DNA of 64,000 nt, from the NCBI GenBank assembly GCA_963662175.1, contig OY759224.1:22019489-22083488 (forward strand), given 5' to 3'. The notes under the pieces are model-generated. The model was not told the DNA's origin. It saw nothing but the letters and a program-made list of their open reading frames with translations, and did no database searches. This stretch comes from Aradus depressus. Its lineage: Eukaryota; Arthropoda; Insecta; Hemiptera; Aradidae. Below are positions 11,937 through 22,315 of the stretch, in pieces. The position numbers and the translations under genes are program-made. How positions within the stretch are numbered: the stretch's first letter is position 1; each line of letters starts with the position of its first letter.

Positions 11937-12180
11937 GTGACTCATGTCCGGGCTTTAACTACGAGGACATATCGCCTACTACCAGAGTGGCTTGTTGTCG
12001 CTCTGATAAGCCCGACTCTACTGTGGGAATCCTAAAGTGTGCTATCTTGGTTTCTTCTCCTAGGATAGGGGTCTTAACGAATACCTCACCTCGCTTAACG
12101 TCCCATCCGAAACACGGCGCACTCAAAGGTTTTTTCACCTCCCAGATAAAAAACCTATGGGTCTCGACCGGTTTTAGAAT
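11937..12180 (-). mobile_element. SINE-A copy, head truncated
   Basis: GTGACTCATGTCCGGGCTTT through CCCGACTCTACTGTGGGAAT, CACGGCGCACTCAAAGG and GGGTCTCGACCGGTTT matches SINE-A on the minus strand. The A-box half of the head is missing. Confidence 0.75.
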
Positions 12181-13161
12181 TATACATGTATTTGAGTATT
12201 TGCTTTTTTATCAAAAGGAATTTAGGATTACATATATCCGAAAGAGTTTAGTTTGTGGGAACCGTTTAGGCCCGGGCATCCCTGCGGCAAATGATCGGAG
12301 GGCGCCACATTTCTAGTTAACAGGTGGAACGCACACGGTACTAGACAATTCTAGTTTGTGGACATCAGCTCCTAATAGGAAAGCGCGGCGCAGGATTTCT
12401 AGTACAACAGGTGCGATGCACCGGTTTGTTTCAACTTTGTATAAACTGCAATGGACATTAGAAACGAGCTGTCTACAGGTAGCCCACCCCTATGGGTAGC
12501 TTGTAGAAATATGAATTATAAGCTTACATTACTGCCAATGTTGGGATCCCTTGAACGGAATCTCATACTCAAAATGTTCTTGGTTATATCTCCGGCGGCC
12601 AGGTTTTGTGAATTACAGGTTTACCGATGAAATAGGAACAGACCTGACGGACCATCTGCACAAATTTAACGAGAACCCTCTCATTAGTTGCGCTAATTTT
12701 GAGAGAAAGTTATTCAATGATTTATTTATCAGAAATTGTACACATACTTATTGTTAGAATTATCGCATAGATGTCATTGTTAATAGAAAGTTTTTCGTCA
12801 TTTCTATCAACAATAACAGAAAAAGAAAAAAAAAAAAGCCCCGCCCGTTATCTGAATCAGTAGTATTTGAGTACTAATGAAACCTTAGAGTAGGTATTTA
12901 ATTAATAACTGAATATATTTATTGATAGGTAAACTTTTTATTACACTAAAGATAACAACGTTAATGGCAATGAGTGTAGAAAGTATAATAAAAGATAATA
13001 AAATTGAAATAATAAATATGGACATGCTCTAAAGTAAATAGTGCAAGCAACTAGGATACAAAAACAGTACAAAATTATATAAAACAAAATATGACCTTTG
13101 TGAGGGAAAATATTAGTAGCCATAACACAAAAATAATAAAGGAAAAAAAATATATATATAA
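12181..13161. other. Unassigned intergenic DNA
   Basis: Nothing I recognise. Positions 12250-12470 contain two related phrases (GCGCCACATTTCTAGTTAACA and GCGCAGGATTTCTAGTACAACA), suggesting an old local duplication. A 68-residue open frame at 12551-12757 has no known domain. The end becomes AT-rich and leads into the Helitron 5' end. Confidence 0.4.
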
Positions 13162-13299
13162 TCTATATTAATAAAGCTGAAACGGGGTTTGTTTGTTTGT
13201 ATGTTTGTTCCAGCATCACGCCCAAACCACTGGACGGATCTTCATGAAACTTCCCATGTAGCATTCTTTTGAGCCCGATTGAATAATAGGCTATGTGGC

Positions 13300-14960
13300 G
13301 TCCCAAAATTTTGATCGGGAGGGGGGGTTGTAAGGAGGGCCTAAGTATAAAAATAGTGCTAACTCATTAACTAATGGGCGAATTGTCATGAAATTTTACA
13401 GGTAGTCTTTTTAAAAGCCAAACAAGAAAAAAAGGTGTGTGGCGTCCCAAAGTTTTGAACGGGAGGGGGGGTTGTGGGGGGGCCTAAGTATAAATATAGA
13501 GCTAACTCATTAACTAATGGGCGAATCGTCATGAAATTTCACATGTAGTATTTTTAAAAGCCAAATAGGAAAAAAAAGGTGTGTGGCGTCCCAAAGTTTT
13601 GATCGGGAGGGGGGGTTGTAAGGGGGGCCTAAGTATATAAATAGTGCTAACACATTAACTAATGGTCGAATTGTCATGAAATTTCACACGTAGTCTTTTT
13701 AAAAGCCAAACAGGAAAAAAAGGTGTGTGGCGTCCCAAAGTTTTGAACGGGAGGGGGGGTTGTGGGGGGGCCTAAGTATAAATATAGAGCTAACTCATTA
13801 ACTAATGGGCGAATCGTCATGAAATTTCACATGTAGTATTTTTAAAAGCCAAATAGGAAAAAAAGGTGTGTGGCGTCCTAAAGTTTTGAACGGGAGGGGG
13901 GGTGTGGGGGGGCCTAAGTATAAATATAGAGCTAACTCATTAACTAATGGGCGAATCGTCATGAAATTTCACGTAGTATTTTTAAAAGCCGAATAGGAAA
14001 AAAAGGGGTGTGGCGTCCCAAAGTTTTGAACGGGAGGGGGGGGGGGGTTGTGGGGGGGCCTAAGTATAAATATAGAGCTAATTCTTTAACGGTTGGTCGG
14101 ATTGTCACGAAATTTCACATGGAGTATTCCTGAAGACCAAATAGAAAAATAAGGTGTGTGGCGTCCCAAAGTTTTGAACGGGAGGGGGGGTTGTGGGGGG
14201 GCCTAAGTATAAATATAGAGCTAACTCATTAACTAATGGACGAATCGTCATGAAATTTCACATGTAGTATTTTTAAAAGCCAAACAGGAAAAAAAGGTGT
14301 GTGGCGTCCCAAAGTTTTGAACGGGAGGGGGGGTTGTGGGGGGGCCTAAGTATAAATATGGAGCTAACTCATTAACTAATGGGCGAATCGTCATGAAATT
14401 TCACGTAGTATTTTTAAAAGCCAAATAGGAAAAAAAGGTGTGTGGCGTCCCAAAGTTTTGAACGGGAGGGGGGGTTGTGGGGGGGCCTAAGTATAAATAT
14501 AGAGCTAACTCTTTAACGGTTGGTCGGATTGTCACGAAATTTCACATGGAGTAATCCTGAAGGCCAAATAGAAAAATAAGGTGTGTGGCGTTCCAATGTT
14601 TTGATCGGGAGGGGGGTTGTAAGGGGGGCCTACGTATATAAATAGTGCTAACTCATTAACTAATGGTCGAATTGTAATGAAATTTCACATGTAGTATTCC
14701 TAAAGGTCAAATAGAAATATAAGGTGTGTGACGGCCCAAAATTTTGAACAGGAAGGAGGGTTGTGGGGGGGGGGGGGGGGGGGCTAAATATACATATAGA
14801 GTTAGCTCATTAACGGTTGGTCGTATTGTCACGAAATTTCGCATATATTATTCCTGAAGGCCAAATAGAAAAATAAGGAGTGTGGCGTCCCGAAGTTTAG
14901 AACGGGTGGCGGGGTTGAGGGGGGGGGGACTAAGTATAAATATAGAGCTAGCTCATTAAC
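13300..14960 (+). repeat. G-rich tandem repeats of about 142 bp, unit A
   Basis: About eleven copies of a unit containing GTGTGTGGCGTCCCAAAG, a G-tract block (GGGAGGGGGGG then GGGGGGGCC), TAAGTATAAATATAGAGC, TCATTAACTAATGGGCGAA and ATGAAATTTCACATG. Two subtypes alternate, one with TTAACTAATGGGCG and one with TTAACGGTTGGTCG. No coding potential; some copies contain long G homopolymers. Confidence 0.85.
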
Positions 14961-14999
14961 GGTTGATCGTATTGTCATGAATCGGATTGTCATGAATTT

Positions 15000-16075
15000 C
15001 ACATGTAGTAGTAGTAACTATGTATTCGCTGTGGGGTTCACTGTTGCAAGACATTTACTAGCTGTGATGTCCAGCGTTCCTAATATCGTACTAGCTGTGG
15101 GGTCCGCTGTTGCAAGGTACTTACTAGCTGTAGTGCTCAGCCCCAGCGTTCCTAACTATGTACTGGATGTGGGGTTCGCTGTTGCAAGGTACCTATAAGA
15201 CATTTACTAGCTGTAATGCCCAGCGTTTCTAATTACGTACTAGCTGTGGGGTCTGCTGTTGCAAGGCGCTAGCAGTGTGGCCCAGCGTATTTCACTCGTA
15301 GGTACTAGCTGTGGGGTCCGCCGTTGCAAAACTCATACTAGCTGTGATGCCCTGTGGTTCTAACTACATACTATCTGTGGGGTTCGCAGTTGCAAGGCAC
15401 CTACTACCTGTAGGGCCCAGCGTTCCTAAAAACGTACTAGCTGTGGGGTCCGTCGTTGCAAAAGCATACTAGCTGTGATGCCCAGGGTTCCTAATATCGT
15501 ACTAGCTGTGGGGTCCGTTGTTGCAAGGCATTTACTAGCTGTAGTGCCCAGCGTTCCTAACTTCGTACTAGCTGTGGGGTCCGTTGTTGCAAGGCATTTA
15601 CTAGCTGTAGTGCCCAGCGTTCCTAACTATGTACTAGCTGTGAAGTTCGCTGTTGCAAAGCACTTACTAACTGTAATGCCCAGCGTATTTAACTACATAC
15701 TAGCTGTGTGGTCCGCTGTTGCAAGGCACCTTATAGCTGTGATGCCCAGCGTTCCTAACTTCGTACTAGCTGTGGGGTCCGCTGTTGCGAGGCACATACT
15801 AGCTGTGGTGACCAGCGTTCCTAACTACGTACTAGCTGTTGGGTCCGCCGTCGCAAGGCACATACTAGCTATGATGCCCAGCATTCCCAACTACGTACTA
15901 GCTGTGGTGCTCAGCGTTGCAAGCCACATACTAGCTGTGGTCACAAACGTTCTTAACTACGCACTGACTAGGACGTCCAGCGATGCTAAGTATTCACTAG
16001 GTGTGGCTTCCGCCGTTGAAAGGCGCATACTAGCTGTGGTGCCCAGGGGTCCTAAAAACTTACTAGCGTTACAAC
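15000..16075 (+). repeat. 66-bp minisatellite, unit A
   Basis: The repeat is built from two related halves, one with GTACTAGCTGTGGGGTCCGC and one with TACTAGCTGTGATGCCCAGC, together about 66 bp. Because 66 is divisible by three it keeps one frame open (15475-16107, 210 codons) with a 22-residue period. Frame-breaking indels elsewhere in the array argue against a protein. Confidence 0.85.
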
Positions 16076-16189
16076 AGCTGAAGGACTATAAGCCTTATTC
16101 CGTATGAATAATTGAAAATTATAACATCATGAATGTACTGTCGAGGAACTGAATAGCGTTATAGAAGATATTGGGAGAAAAATCAAAGT

Positions 16190-16220
16190 TCCCCGGGCAA
16201 CGCCGGGTATAACTGCTATA
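16190..16220 (+). other. Mutated Helitron 3' terminus, unit A
   Basis: CCCCGGGCAACGCCGGGTAT forms the same hairpin as the real ends at 31145 and 32696, but is followed by ACTGCTATAG instead of ACTGCTAG. The element continues beyond this point, as if the terminus was bypassed. Unit B has the same change near 25400-25428. Confidence 0.6.
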
Positions 16221-17985
16221 GATTTAATATTTGTTAAAACTGATAGAGAACGACCGGATTATCTGAATCCTACACAAAAATCAAAATAAAAATGTTTTTC
16301 AACAAATTCACGCTATTTAACGGTTTATAGGCTTAATAATTGTTAAAACTGATACGACAGAATCAGATATATCCGAAAAGTCCCATCCGACGGACGACGT
16401 GCTCAAGGCTATTTTCAACCTAAGTGAAATTTCACCTAACCAGGTTTATTTACATAACATACGTCTCATTATCGAGTACCTCACATTCGAAAAAGCCCTG
16501 GATCATCGCTTAAAGTCCCATCCGAAGGACGACGTGCTCAAAGTGTTTTTTAACTTCCCGATTGAAACATCTGACCTAAGTGCCTCAGCTAGATTTCTAA
16601 GTGGCGATCCTGAGCTCGGTAGACTCCATTCTTCAAATTTCTCGCTTTTTAACGGTTTATAGGTTTAATATTTGTAAAAACTGATAGAGAACGACCGGAT
16701 TATCTGAATCCTACACAAAAATCAAAATAAAAATGTTTTTCAAAAAATTTGCGCTATTTAACGGTTTATAGGCTTAATAATTGTTAAACCTGATACGAGA
16801 GATTCAGATTTATCCGGAAAGTCCCATCCGAAGGACGACGTGCTCAAGGCTATTTTCAACCTAAGTGATATTTCACCTACCCAGGTTTATTTACATAACA
16901 TACGTCTCATTATCGAGTACCTCACATTCGAAAAAGCCCTGGATCATCGCTTAAAGTCCCATCCGAAGGACGACGTGCTCAAAGTGTTTTTTAACTTCCC
17001 GATTGAAACATCTGACCTAAGTGCCTCAACTAGATTTCTAAGTGGCGATCCTGAGCTCGGTAGACTCCATTCTTGAAATTTCTCGCTTTTTAACGGTTAA
17101 TAGATTTAATATTTGTTAAAACTGATAGAGAACGACCGGATTATCTGAATCCTACACGAAAATCAAAATAAAAATGTTTTTCAAAAAATTTGCGCTATTT
17201 AATAATTGTTAAGAGTGATACGACAGATTCAGATTTATCCGGAAAGTCCCATCCGAAGGACGACGTGCTCAAGGCTATTTTCAACCTAAGTGAAATTTCA
17301 CCTACCCAGGTTTATTTACATAACATACGTCTCATTATCGAGTACCTCACATTCGAAAAAGTCCTGGAACATCGCTTAAAGTCCCATCCGAAGGACGACG
17401 TGCTCATAGTTATTTTTCACTTCCCGATTAAAACATCTGACCTAAGTGCCTCAGCTAGATTTGTAAGTGGCGATCCTGAGCTCGGTAGACTCCATTCTTC
17501 AAATTTCTCGCTTTTTAACGGTTTATAGATTAAATATTTGCTAAAACTGATAGAGAACGACCGGATTATCTGAACCCCACACAAAAATCAAAATGAAAAC
17601 GTTTTTCAAAAAATTCGCGCTATTTAACGGTTTATATGCTTAATAATTGTTAAAACTGATACTACAGATTCAGATATATCCGGAAAGTCCCATCCGAAGG
17701 ACGACGTGCTCAAGGCTTTCAACCTAAGTGGAAATTGACCTACCCAGGTTTATTTACATAACATACGTCTCATTATCGAGTACCTCACATTCGAAAAAGC
17801 CCTGGATCATCGCTTAACGCCCATCCGAAGGACGAAGTGCTCAAAGTTATTTTTCACTTCCCGATTAAAACATCTGACCTAAGTGCCTCAGCTAGATTTC
17901 TAAGTGGCGATCCTGAGCTCGGTAGACTCCATTCTTCAAATTTCTTGCTTTTTAACGGTTTCTAGATTTAATATTTGTTAACTGA
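16221..17985 (+). repeat. Satellite of about 440 bp derived from SINE-A, unit A
   Basis: Four copies (starts near 16221, 16663, 17103, 17527) share ATTTAATATTTGTTAAAACT, TCCCATCCGAAGGACGACGT, GAGTACCTCACATTCG and CGATCCTGAGCTCGGTAGAC. These blocks align in order with the minus strand of SINE-A (GAGTACCTGACATCGTACAG, TCCCATCCGAAGGACGGCGT, CGATCTTGAGCTCAGTAAGC). A captured SINE therefore appears to be the source. Short open frames in it are incidental. Confidence 0.7.
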
Positions 17986-18122
17986 CAGAGCCATAAAGTG
18001 TGCTGGTTTCGGATTATGCCAACGTCAGCACAACGTTCAGACTGACTTTAAATATGGTGACACCGATCCACTATGGAAGAAAAATGCCAAAAAAAAAAAG
18101 TTGTATGTATAGATATGAACAC

Positions 18123-18131
<9 letters not shown>
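17986..18131 (+). repeat. Helitron-unit tail, left part (split by the Jockey insertion)
   Basis: GTGCTGGTTTCGGATTATGC onward is repeated at about 27218-27370 and 27640-27795, where it continues uninterrupted through CACAAATTAAAACTTGTGTA. Here it is broken at 18131 and resumes at 22457, after the retrotransposon. Confidence 0.85.

Positions 18132-18175
<44 letters not shown>
18128..18175. repeat. A homopolymer, 48 nt
   Basis: Begins with the four A's of the target duplication and runs to the retrotransposon 3' end. On the element's sense strand it is T, not A. Confidence 0.95.
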
Positions 18176-18176
<1 letters not shown>

Positions 18177-18246
18177 ATTTTTATTGGCTCAGCACACTTA
18201 GTGCTCTACACATTAAAAGAGAAACAAAGCATATTATATAGAGGGG

Positions 18247-20943
18247 TTATATAATGTCCTGGTATAGCCGAGGTTTGAGTCGCCTGTTGGGGGTGGTCCG
18301 ACCGAGGGTGAAGAAGGTAGCGGCCGGCACATCGACAAGACCATCGTGGAACTGCTGTGTAACCTGGGTGATATGGTCTGCAACTTCCGGCACTCCCAGC
18401 TCACGCCGGATTTGACTGTTTCGGACGAACCAAGGGGCCTTTACTGCCAATCGGAGAACCTTGTTTTCAAACTTCCTTAATTTGTTAATGTTTGTTTTGC
18501 TGGCCCCCAGCCAGACAGGGCAAGCGTATGTGAGCAGTGGTCGGAGTAATGAGGTGTAAAGAAGTGTAGTACATTTGTGCTTGAGTGGAGTGTTTCTGTT
18601 TATGAGTGGGTATAATTGTGTCAGTCGGGTGTATGCTCGTGTGAGTTGTTTGTTTATGTGTTGTGTCCAAGTAAGTTTAGTGTCGAAGTGTATGCCGAGA
18701 TATCTGACTGTTTGGTCATTGGGTGTCCAATGTATGTCTGTATTATTGATTTTAAGTGGTGTTAGTGTGTTAGTGTTAATTTTACGAAGTGAGAAAACTT
18801 TGGCCTCCGTTTTGGCAGTATTGAGCTTCAAGTTCCACCTGTCGAACCACTCTGTCACACTCTCCACACTCCGGCGAAGGGCTTCTGCGGCCAAAGACAG
18901 ATCCTTGTGTTGAGACACAAGCATCGTATCGTCGGCATAAGTAGCCAACAGCGTAGATGGAGAGTCTGGCATGTCGTAACAGTAGAGGTTGAACAGTATC
19001 GGACTTAGAATTGCCCCCTGTGGTACTCCGGAATGTATGGACGTCTTCCCACTGATGGAGGAGTTCACTCTGACCTGAAACGTCCGTTCAGAGAGGAACC
19101 CGATGATGATCCGTTGGAGGTACAGAGGAACTCCCGTCCTCCAAAGCTTGAAGATAAGGCCGTCGTGCCATACGCTGTCGAATGCAGCAGCCACATCGAG
19201 GAAGAGTCCCACAGAGTACTCCTTCCTCTCGAAGCCGGTGACAATGTATTCTGTGACTCGCTGCAGCTGGTGAACAGTCGAGTGTTTCGGCTTGAATCCA
19301 AATTGGTGGTGGGGAATACAGTTGGTGTCTTGGAGGAAGCATAACAGCCGACGGTAGATGACCCTCTCGAACAACTTTGAGAGAGTGTTGAGGAGACTAA
19401 TAGGTCGGTAGCTAGATGCTTCGTCCTTGGGCTTGCCGCTCTTGTGGAATACAGTGACAATGGCATTCTTCCACTGTTGTGGGAAGTACCCGCATCGAAG
19501 ACAACCATTGAAAACGCTGGTCAGGTACGCCACAGCCTTTGAAGATAGATTCTTGAGAACCAGATTTGGAATCAGGTCATCGCCTGGCGCCTTCCGAAGA
19601 GGTAATTTGTGAAGTAATTGTTCGATTTCTGAAGGTGTTGTGAATTGTAAAGGTGACTCTGCTGTGTGTGGAGGGTGAATCTTGAAGTATGTGATTTCCG
19701 GCGTGTGGTAATTGCTGATGATGGTGGGTGTAAAAGTGTTTTCGAGATGTCGTGCTATAACATTACATTTTTCGTCGTCAGTCACAGCGATGCCGTCAGT
19801 CCGTTTTAATGGAGGGATGGAGTTGGTCTGTCTTAATATCCGTTTCGTCTCTCGCCACAGATTTGGGTCTCCTGGAGTTATGTCCTGTAAGTGCTGGCGA
19901 TAGTTGTCAATTCGTAGATAGTCCAGTTCCCATTTCACTTGACGTGTCAGTCGGTTCAGTTGTTGTTTAGTGTTTGGGTCTCTGGTACGTTGCCAGTTAT
20001 GTCGTAATCTGTTTTTGTCTTGAATTAGTTTTAGTATGTAGTTTGGAATGGGATGATGTGGTCGTTGTCTCTTGTCACTATTTTTCTTGACTGTTGCACT
20101 GGCTATGGATGATTTGATATGCTGCGTAAAGTCAGTTATAGCTTTTTCAATTTTGTCTGTCACGTTGTAATCTGTTGGTATGTGTAGAGACTTGTCCAGT
20201 TCATTTCGAAATGTGTCCCAGTCTATTTTGCCATTGATTAGTTGAGGGAGAGTTGGAGTTGTCTGTATTTTGTTATCAAAAGTAATGATAACGGGTACAT
20301 GATCGGAGTCAAGTTCGGGAACTGTTGTGTGAAAAAGAGGTGTGTTGAAGTCTTGAATTAGTGTAATGTCGAGTATGTCCGGTAAATAGCGATGTTGTGA
20401 TGGGAAGTGTGTTGGTTCGGAAGGCGCCGAAACGAGGATCCCAAGTCCGCCGCAAAAGTCCATAAGACGCCGTCCGCTTGTGTTGCTCAGCCTGCATCCC
20501 CAGATCTGGTTCTTGCTGTTCAGGTCGCCTGCCATGATGGTAGGATGTCCCGTGAAGAGTTGCTCCAGGTCAGTCTGAACCAGAAGATGATTGGGGGCCT
20601 TGTATGCAGCTACAATGTTCAATCTAGTGTTGTTGTCCCTAATCACACTAATACCCGTAGCCTCCAAATGCAGCATCCGCCCCAACAAGAGTTCGGAATG
20701 GGAAATATTCTTCTTGATAAGGATGCCAACGCCCCCAGAACGAGAGTTGTTGTCCTTTCTGTAGAGCTTGTATCCTGTGATTCTAAGACTCTCGGAGGGG
20801 TCGAGGTGAGTCTCCGTGATGCATGCAACATCAATCTCATGTCTGCGTAGAAATTCGATTAGAACCGAGCGTTGACGTTTCAGACCGTCCGCATTCCAAT
20901 TTAGTAGTTTGATATTGGAGACGTATTTTCTATGGGGAAGCAT
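18247..20943 (-). CDS. Jockey-type ORF2: endonuclease-reverse transcriptase, 898 aa
   Basis: ATG at 20943, uninterrupted to the stop at 18247. An EEP/APE-type endonuclease spans about residues 10-225, with N15 in NWN, E44 in ITETH, D140/N142 in GDLN and SDH at 213-215. The reverse transcriptase spans about 460-740: SYRPISLL (511-518), the LDVAAAFDSVWH block with D583, SGVPQGAILSP (638-648) and YADD (669-672) with the catalytic Asp pair. The C-terminal region (about 745-898) has GASKTNINKL and RELGVP blocks typical of the clade, and no RNase H is seen. The enzyme would nick chromosomal DNA and prime reverse transcription of its own RNA. It overlaps ORF1 by 14 nt, implying coupled translation. 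All visible catalytic residues are present. Confidence 0.95.
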   Translation of the reverse strand: MLPHRKYVSNIKLLNWNADGLKRQRSVLIEFLRRHEIDVACITETHLDPSESLRITGYKLYRKDNNSRSGGVGILIKKNISHSELLLGRMLHLEATGISVIRDNNTRLNIVAAYKAPNHLLVQTDLEQLFTGHPTIMAGDLNSKNQIWGCRLSNTSGRRLMDFCGGLGILVSAPSEPTHFPSQHRYLPDILDITLIQDFNTPLFHTTVPELDSDHVPVIITFDNKIQTTPTLPQLINGKIDWDTFRNELDKSLHIPTDYNVTDKIEKAITDFTQHIKSSIASATVKKNSDKRQRPHHPIPNYILKLIQDKNRLRHNWQRTRDPNTKQQLNRLTRQVKWELDYLRIDNYRQHLQDITPGDPNLWRETKRILRQTNSIPPLKRTDGIAVTDDEKCNVIARHLENTFTPTIISNYHTPEITYFKIHPPHTAESPLQFTTPSEIEQLLHKLPLRKAPGDDLIPNLVLKNLSSKAVAYLTSVFNGCLRCGYFPQQWKNAIVTVFHKSGKPKDEASSYRPISLLNTLSKLFERVIYRRLLCFLQDTNCIPHHQFGFKPKHSTVHQLQRVTEYIVTGFERKEYSVGLFLDVAAAFDSVWHDGLIFKLWRTGVPLYLQRIIIGFLSERTFQVRVNSSISGKTSIHSGVPQGAILSPILFNLYCYDMPDSPSTLLATYADDTMLVSQHKDLSLAAEALRRSVESVTEWFDRWNLKLNTAKTEAKVFSLRKINTNTLTPLKINNTDIHWTPNDQTVRYLGIHFDTKLTWTQHINKQLTRAYTRLTQLYPLINRNTPLKHKCTTLLYTSLLRPLLTYACPVWLGASKTNINKLRKFENKVLRLAVKAPWFVRNSQIRRELGVPEVADHITQVTQQFHDGLVDVPAATFFTLGRTTPNRRLKPRLYQDII

Positions 20944-22315
20944 TGTGAGAGATGGATTGATTGAAGAGTGAAGTTAGAAATGTTGTGAAGAATGATTGAA
21001 TTTGTGGTATAAATGGTTTTATTATGTTAAGAATGATGTCAGTGAACATGGTGAGAGTGGGGTCAGACTGGGTGTTATGTGGAGCGGTGTGAGAATGTTC
21101 CGGGGTTTTGGGTCTCGAAAAGGGCCGGTTCTGATTCTTGGTGAACCAGGGATTATCGGGAGGGGGTGGGGCTGCCTCTGTCCGGGTTTGGCCAACTGAC
21201 TCCACGGTTGGTCGTTTGGCAGGCTGTCTTGCAGTTAGCAGTTTCTGACGAGTTATACAGCCTCGGTAATTCGCGGTATGATTCCCCTGGCAGTTTACGC
21301 ACTTTGGGGTCGGGGTGATTTTTAAGGGACAGTTGGTGAAATGATGGTCCTGGGCGCATTTGACGCATCTAGGATCTAAATGACAAAAATTCTTGGTATG
21401 ACCATAAAGCTGACAGTTGGTACACTGAGGGATGTTGTGGGACTTCCGTCGGGGCTCCACCTGTACCACTGTATAGAACATTCGGGTTAGTTGGAAAATA
21501 GCTTTCCCGGCCTCATTATTTTCCAATTCTAGAGCTACTAATGGAGTTGGGTTGTGCTCTCGATTGAGAAGTCTCGTTGCCCTTACCACTGGATAATTTA
21601 GCGAAAGTTCCTCCAATATTTCTTTATCGGATAAAGAATAAGGCACTCCGCGAATTATGACTGAAAGTTTCCTATCTTCAGGATTAATGAATGTGTAATA
21701 TTTTACGTCTGAGCTGTCATAGAATTTCGTAAGTTTTCGAAAGTCGTCTATGGAAGTCAGGGATACTCTAATTTTTTTATTGTATAATTTTGTTTCGAAA
21801 GGTGAAGTTACTACTTTTTTTATATCAGTAATAATTTCTTGATAATTGTCAGCCTGAATGAGAAATATTGGAGGAACTTTCGGTTTGGTTATTGTGTTTG
21901 TTTCATTGGTGTTAGTGTTTATTTTGGGCTGTGTTGTGAGTGATGGAGGGTCGTTGGGTAATGTTGAGAGCACTGAGTATCTGTTTCGTGTTGTGATTGG
22001 TGTAGGCTCTAATTGGTACTTGTGCCGTTTCGGCCTGGGCTGCGGCATGTCATCTTGCTCGGTAGAATGCGGAAGGTCCACTAACATGGCACCTTCTGTT
22101 TGCGGCTGAGGCCGTGCAAGTTTGACACTACCTTCCTTAGGCAAGGACCTCTTCGACTTATCATTAGTTATTTTCTTCTTATTATTATTACGTCCTATTA
22201 TCTCACCTGAAAACTCTTCATCACTGCTTGGAAGCTCGTCCATCCATGGGGTAAGGTTAGCTTCTTTCATATGTATTAATTTTAAGTTGTGATGTTTGAT
22301 AGGGGAGGGTTTCAT
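20930..22315 (-). CDS. Jockey-type ORF1: gag-like nucleic-acid-binding protein
   Basis: The frame is open from 22396, but the first ATG is at 22315; the earlier start would be GTG, so I use the ATG (461 aa). The N-terminal half is low-complexity. The middle (DRKLSVIIRGVP onward) is the PRE_C2HC-type domain of arthropod LINE gag proteins. Three zinc knuckles follow: CTNCQLYGHTKNFC, CVKCAQDHHFTNC and CVNCQGNHTANYRGC. The tail is Pro/Thr-rich with a hydrophobic end. Gag proteins of this type coat the element RNA. ORF1 ends inside the start of ORF2. No stops or frameshifts are seen. Confidence 0.9.
   Translation of the reverse strand: MKPSPIKHHNLKLIHMKEANLTPWMDELPSSDEEFSGEIIGRNNNKKKITNDKSKRSLPKEGSVKLARPQPQTEGAMLVDLPHSTEQDDMPQPRPKRHKYQLEPTPITTRNRYSVLSTLPNDPPSLTTQPKINTNTNETNTITKPKVPPIFLIQADNYQEIITDIKKVVTSPFETKLYNKKIRVSLTSIDDFRKLTKFYDSSDVKYYTFINPEDRKLSVIIRGVPYSLSDKEILEELSLNYPVVRATRLLNREHNPTPLVALELENNEAGKAIFQLTRMFYTVVQVEPRRKSHNIPQCTNCQLYGHTKNFCHLDPRCVKCAQDHHFTNCPLKITPTPKCVNCQGNHTANYRGCITRQKLLTARQPAKRPTVESVGQTRTEAAPPPPDNPWFTKNQNRPFSRPKTPEHSHTAPHNTQSDPTLTMFTDIILNIIKPFIPQIQSFFTTFLTSLFNQSISHNASP

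Noticed and set aside
12551..12757. 68-codon open frame
   Set aside because: No domain, no splice context and no nearby gene to join.
13300..14960. CRISPR-like regular repeats
   Set aside because: The units are long and contiguous with no unique spacers and no cas genes, and the genome is eukaryotic.
14977..16107. Long repetitive open frames in the minisatellite
   Set aside because: Explained by a repeat length divisible by three; the paralogous unit has a stop and several indels.
18575..20850. Open frames antisense to the Jockey ORFs
   Set aside because: Shadows of the real reverse-transcriptase and gag frames, with no domains.
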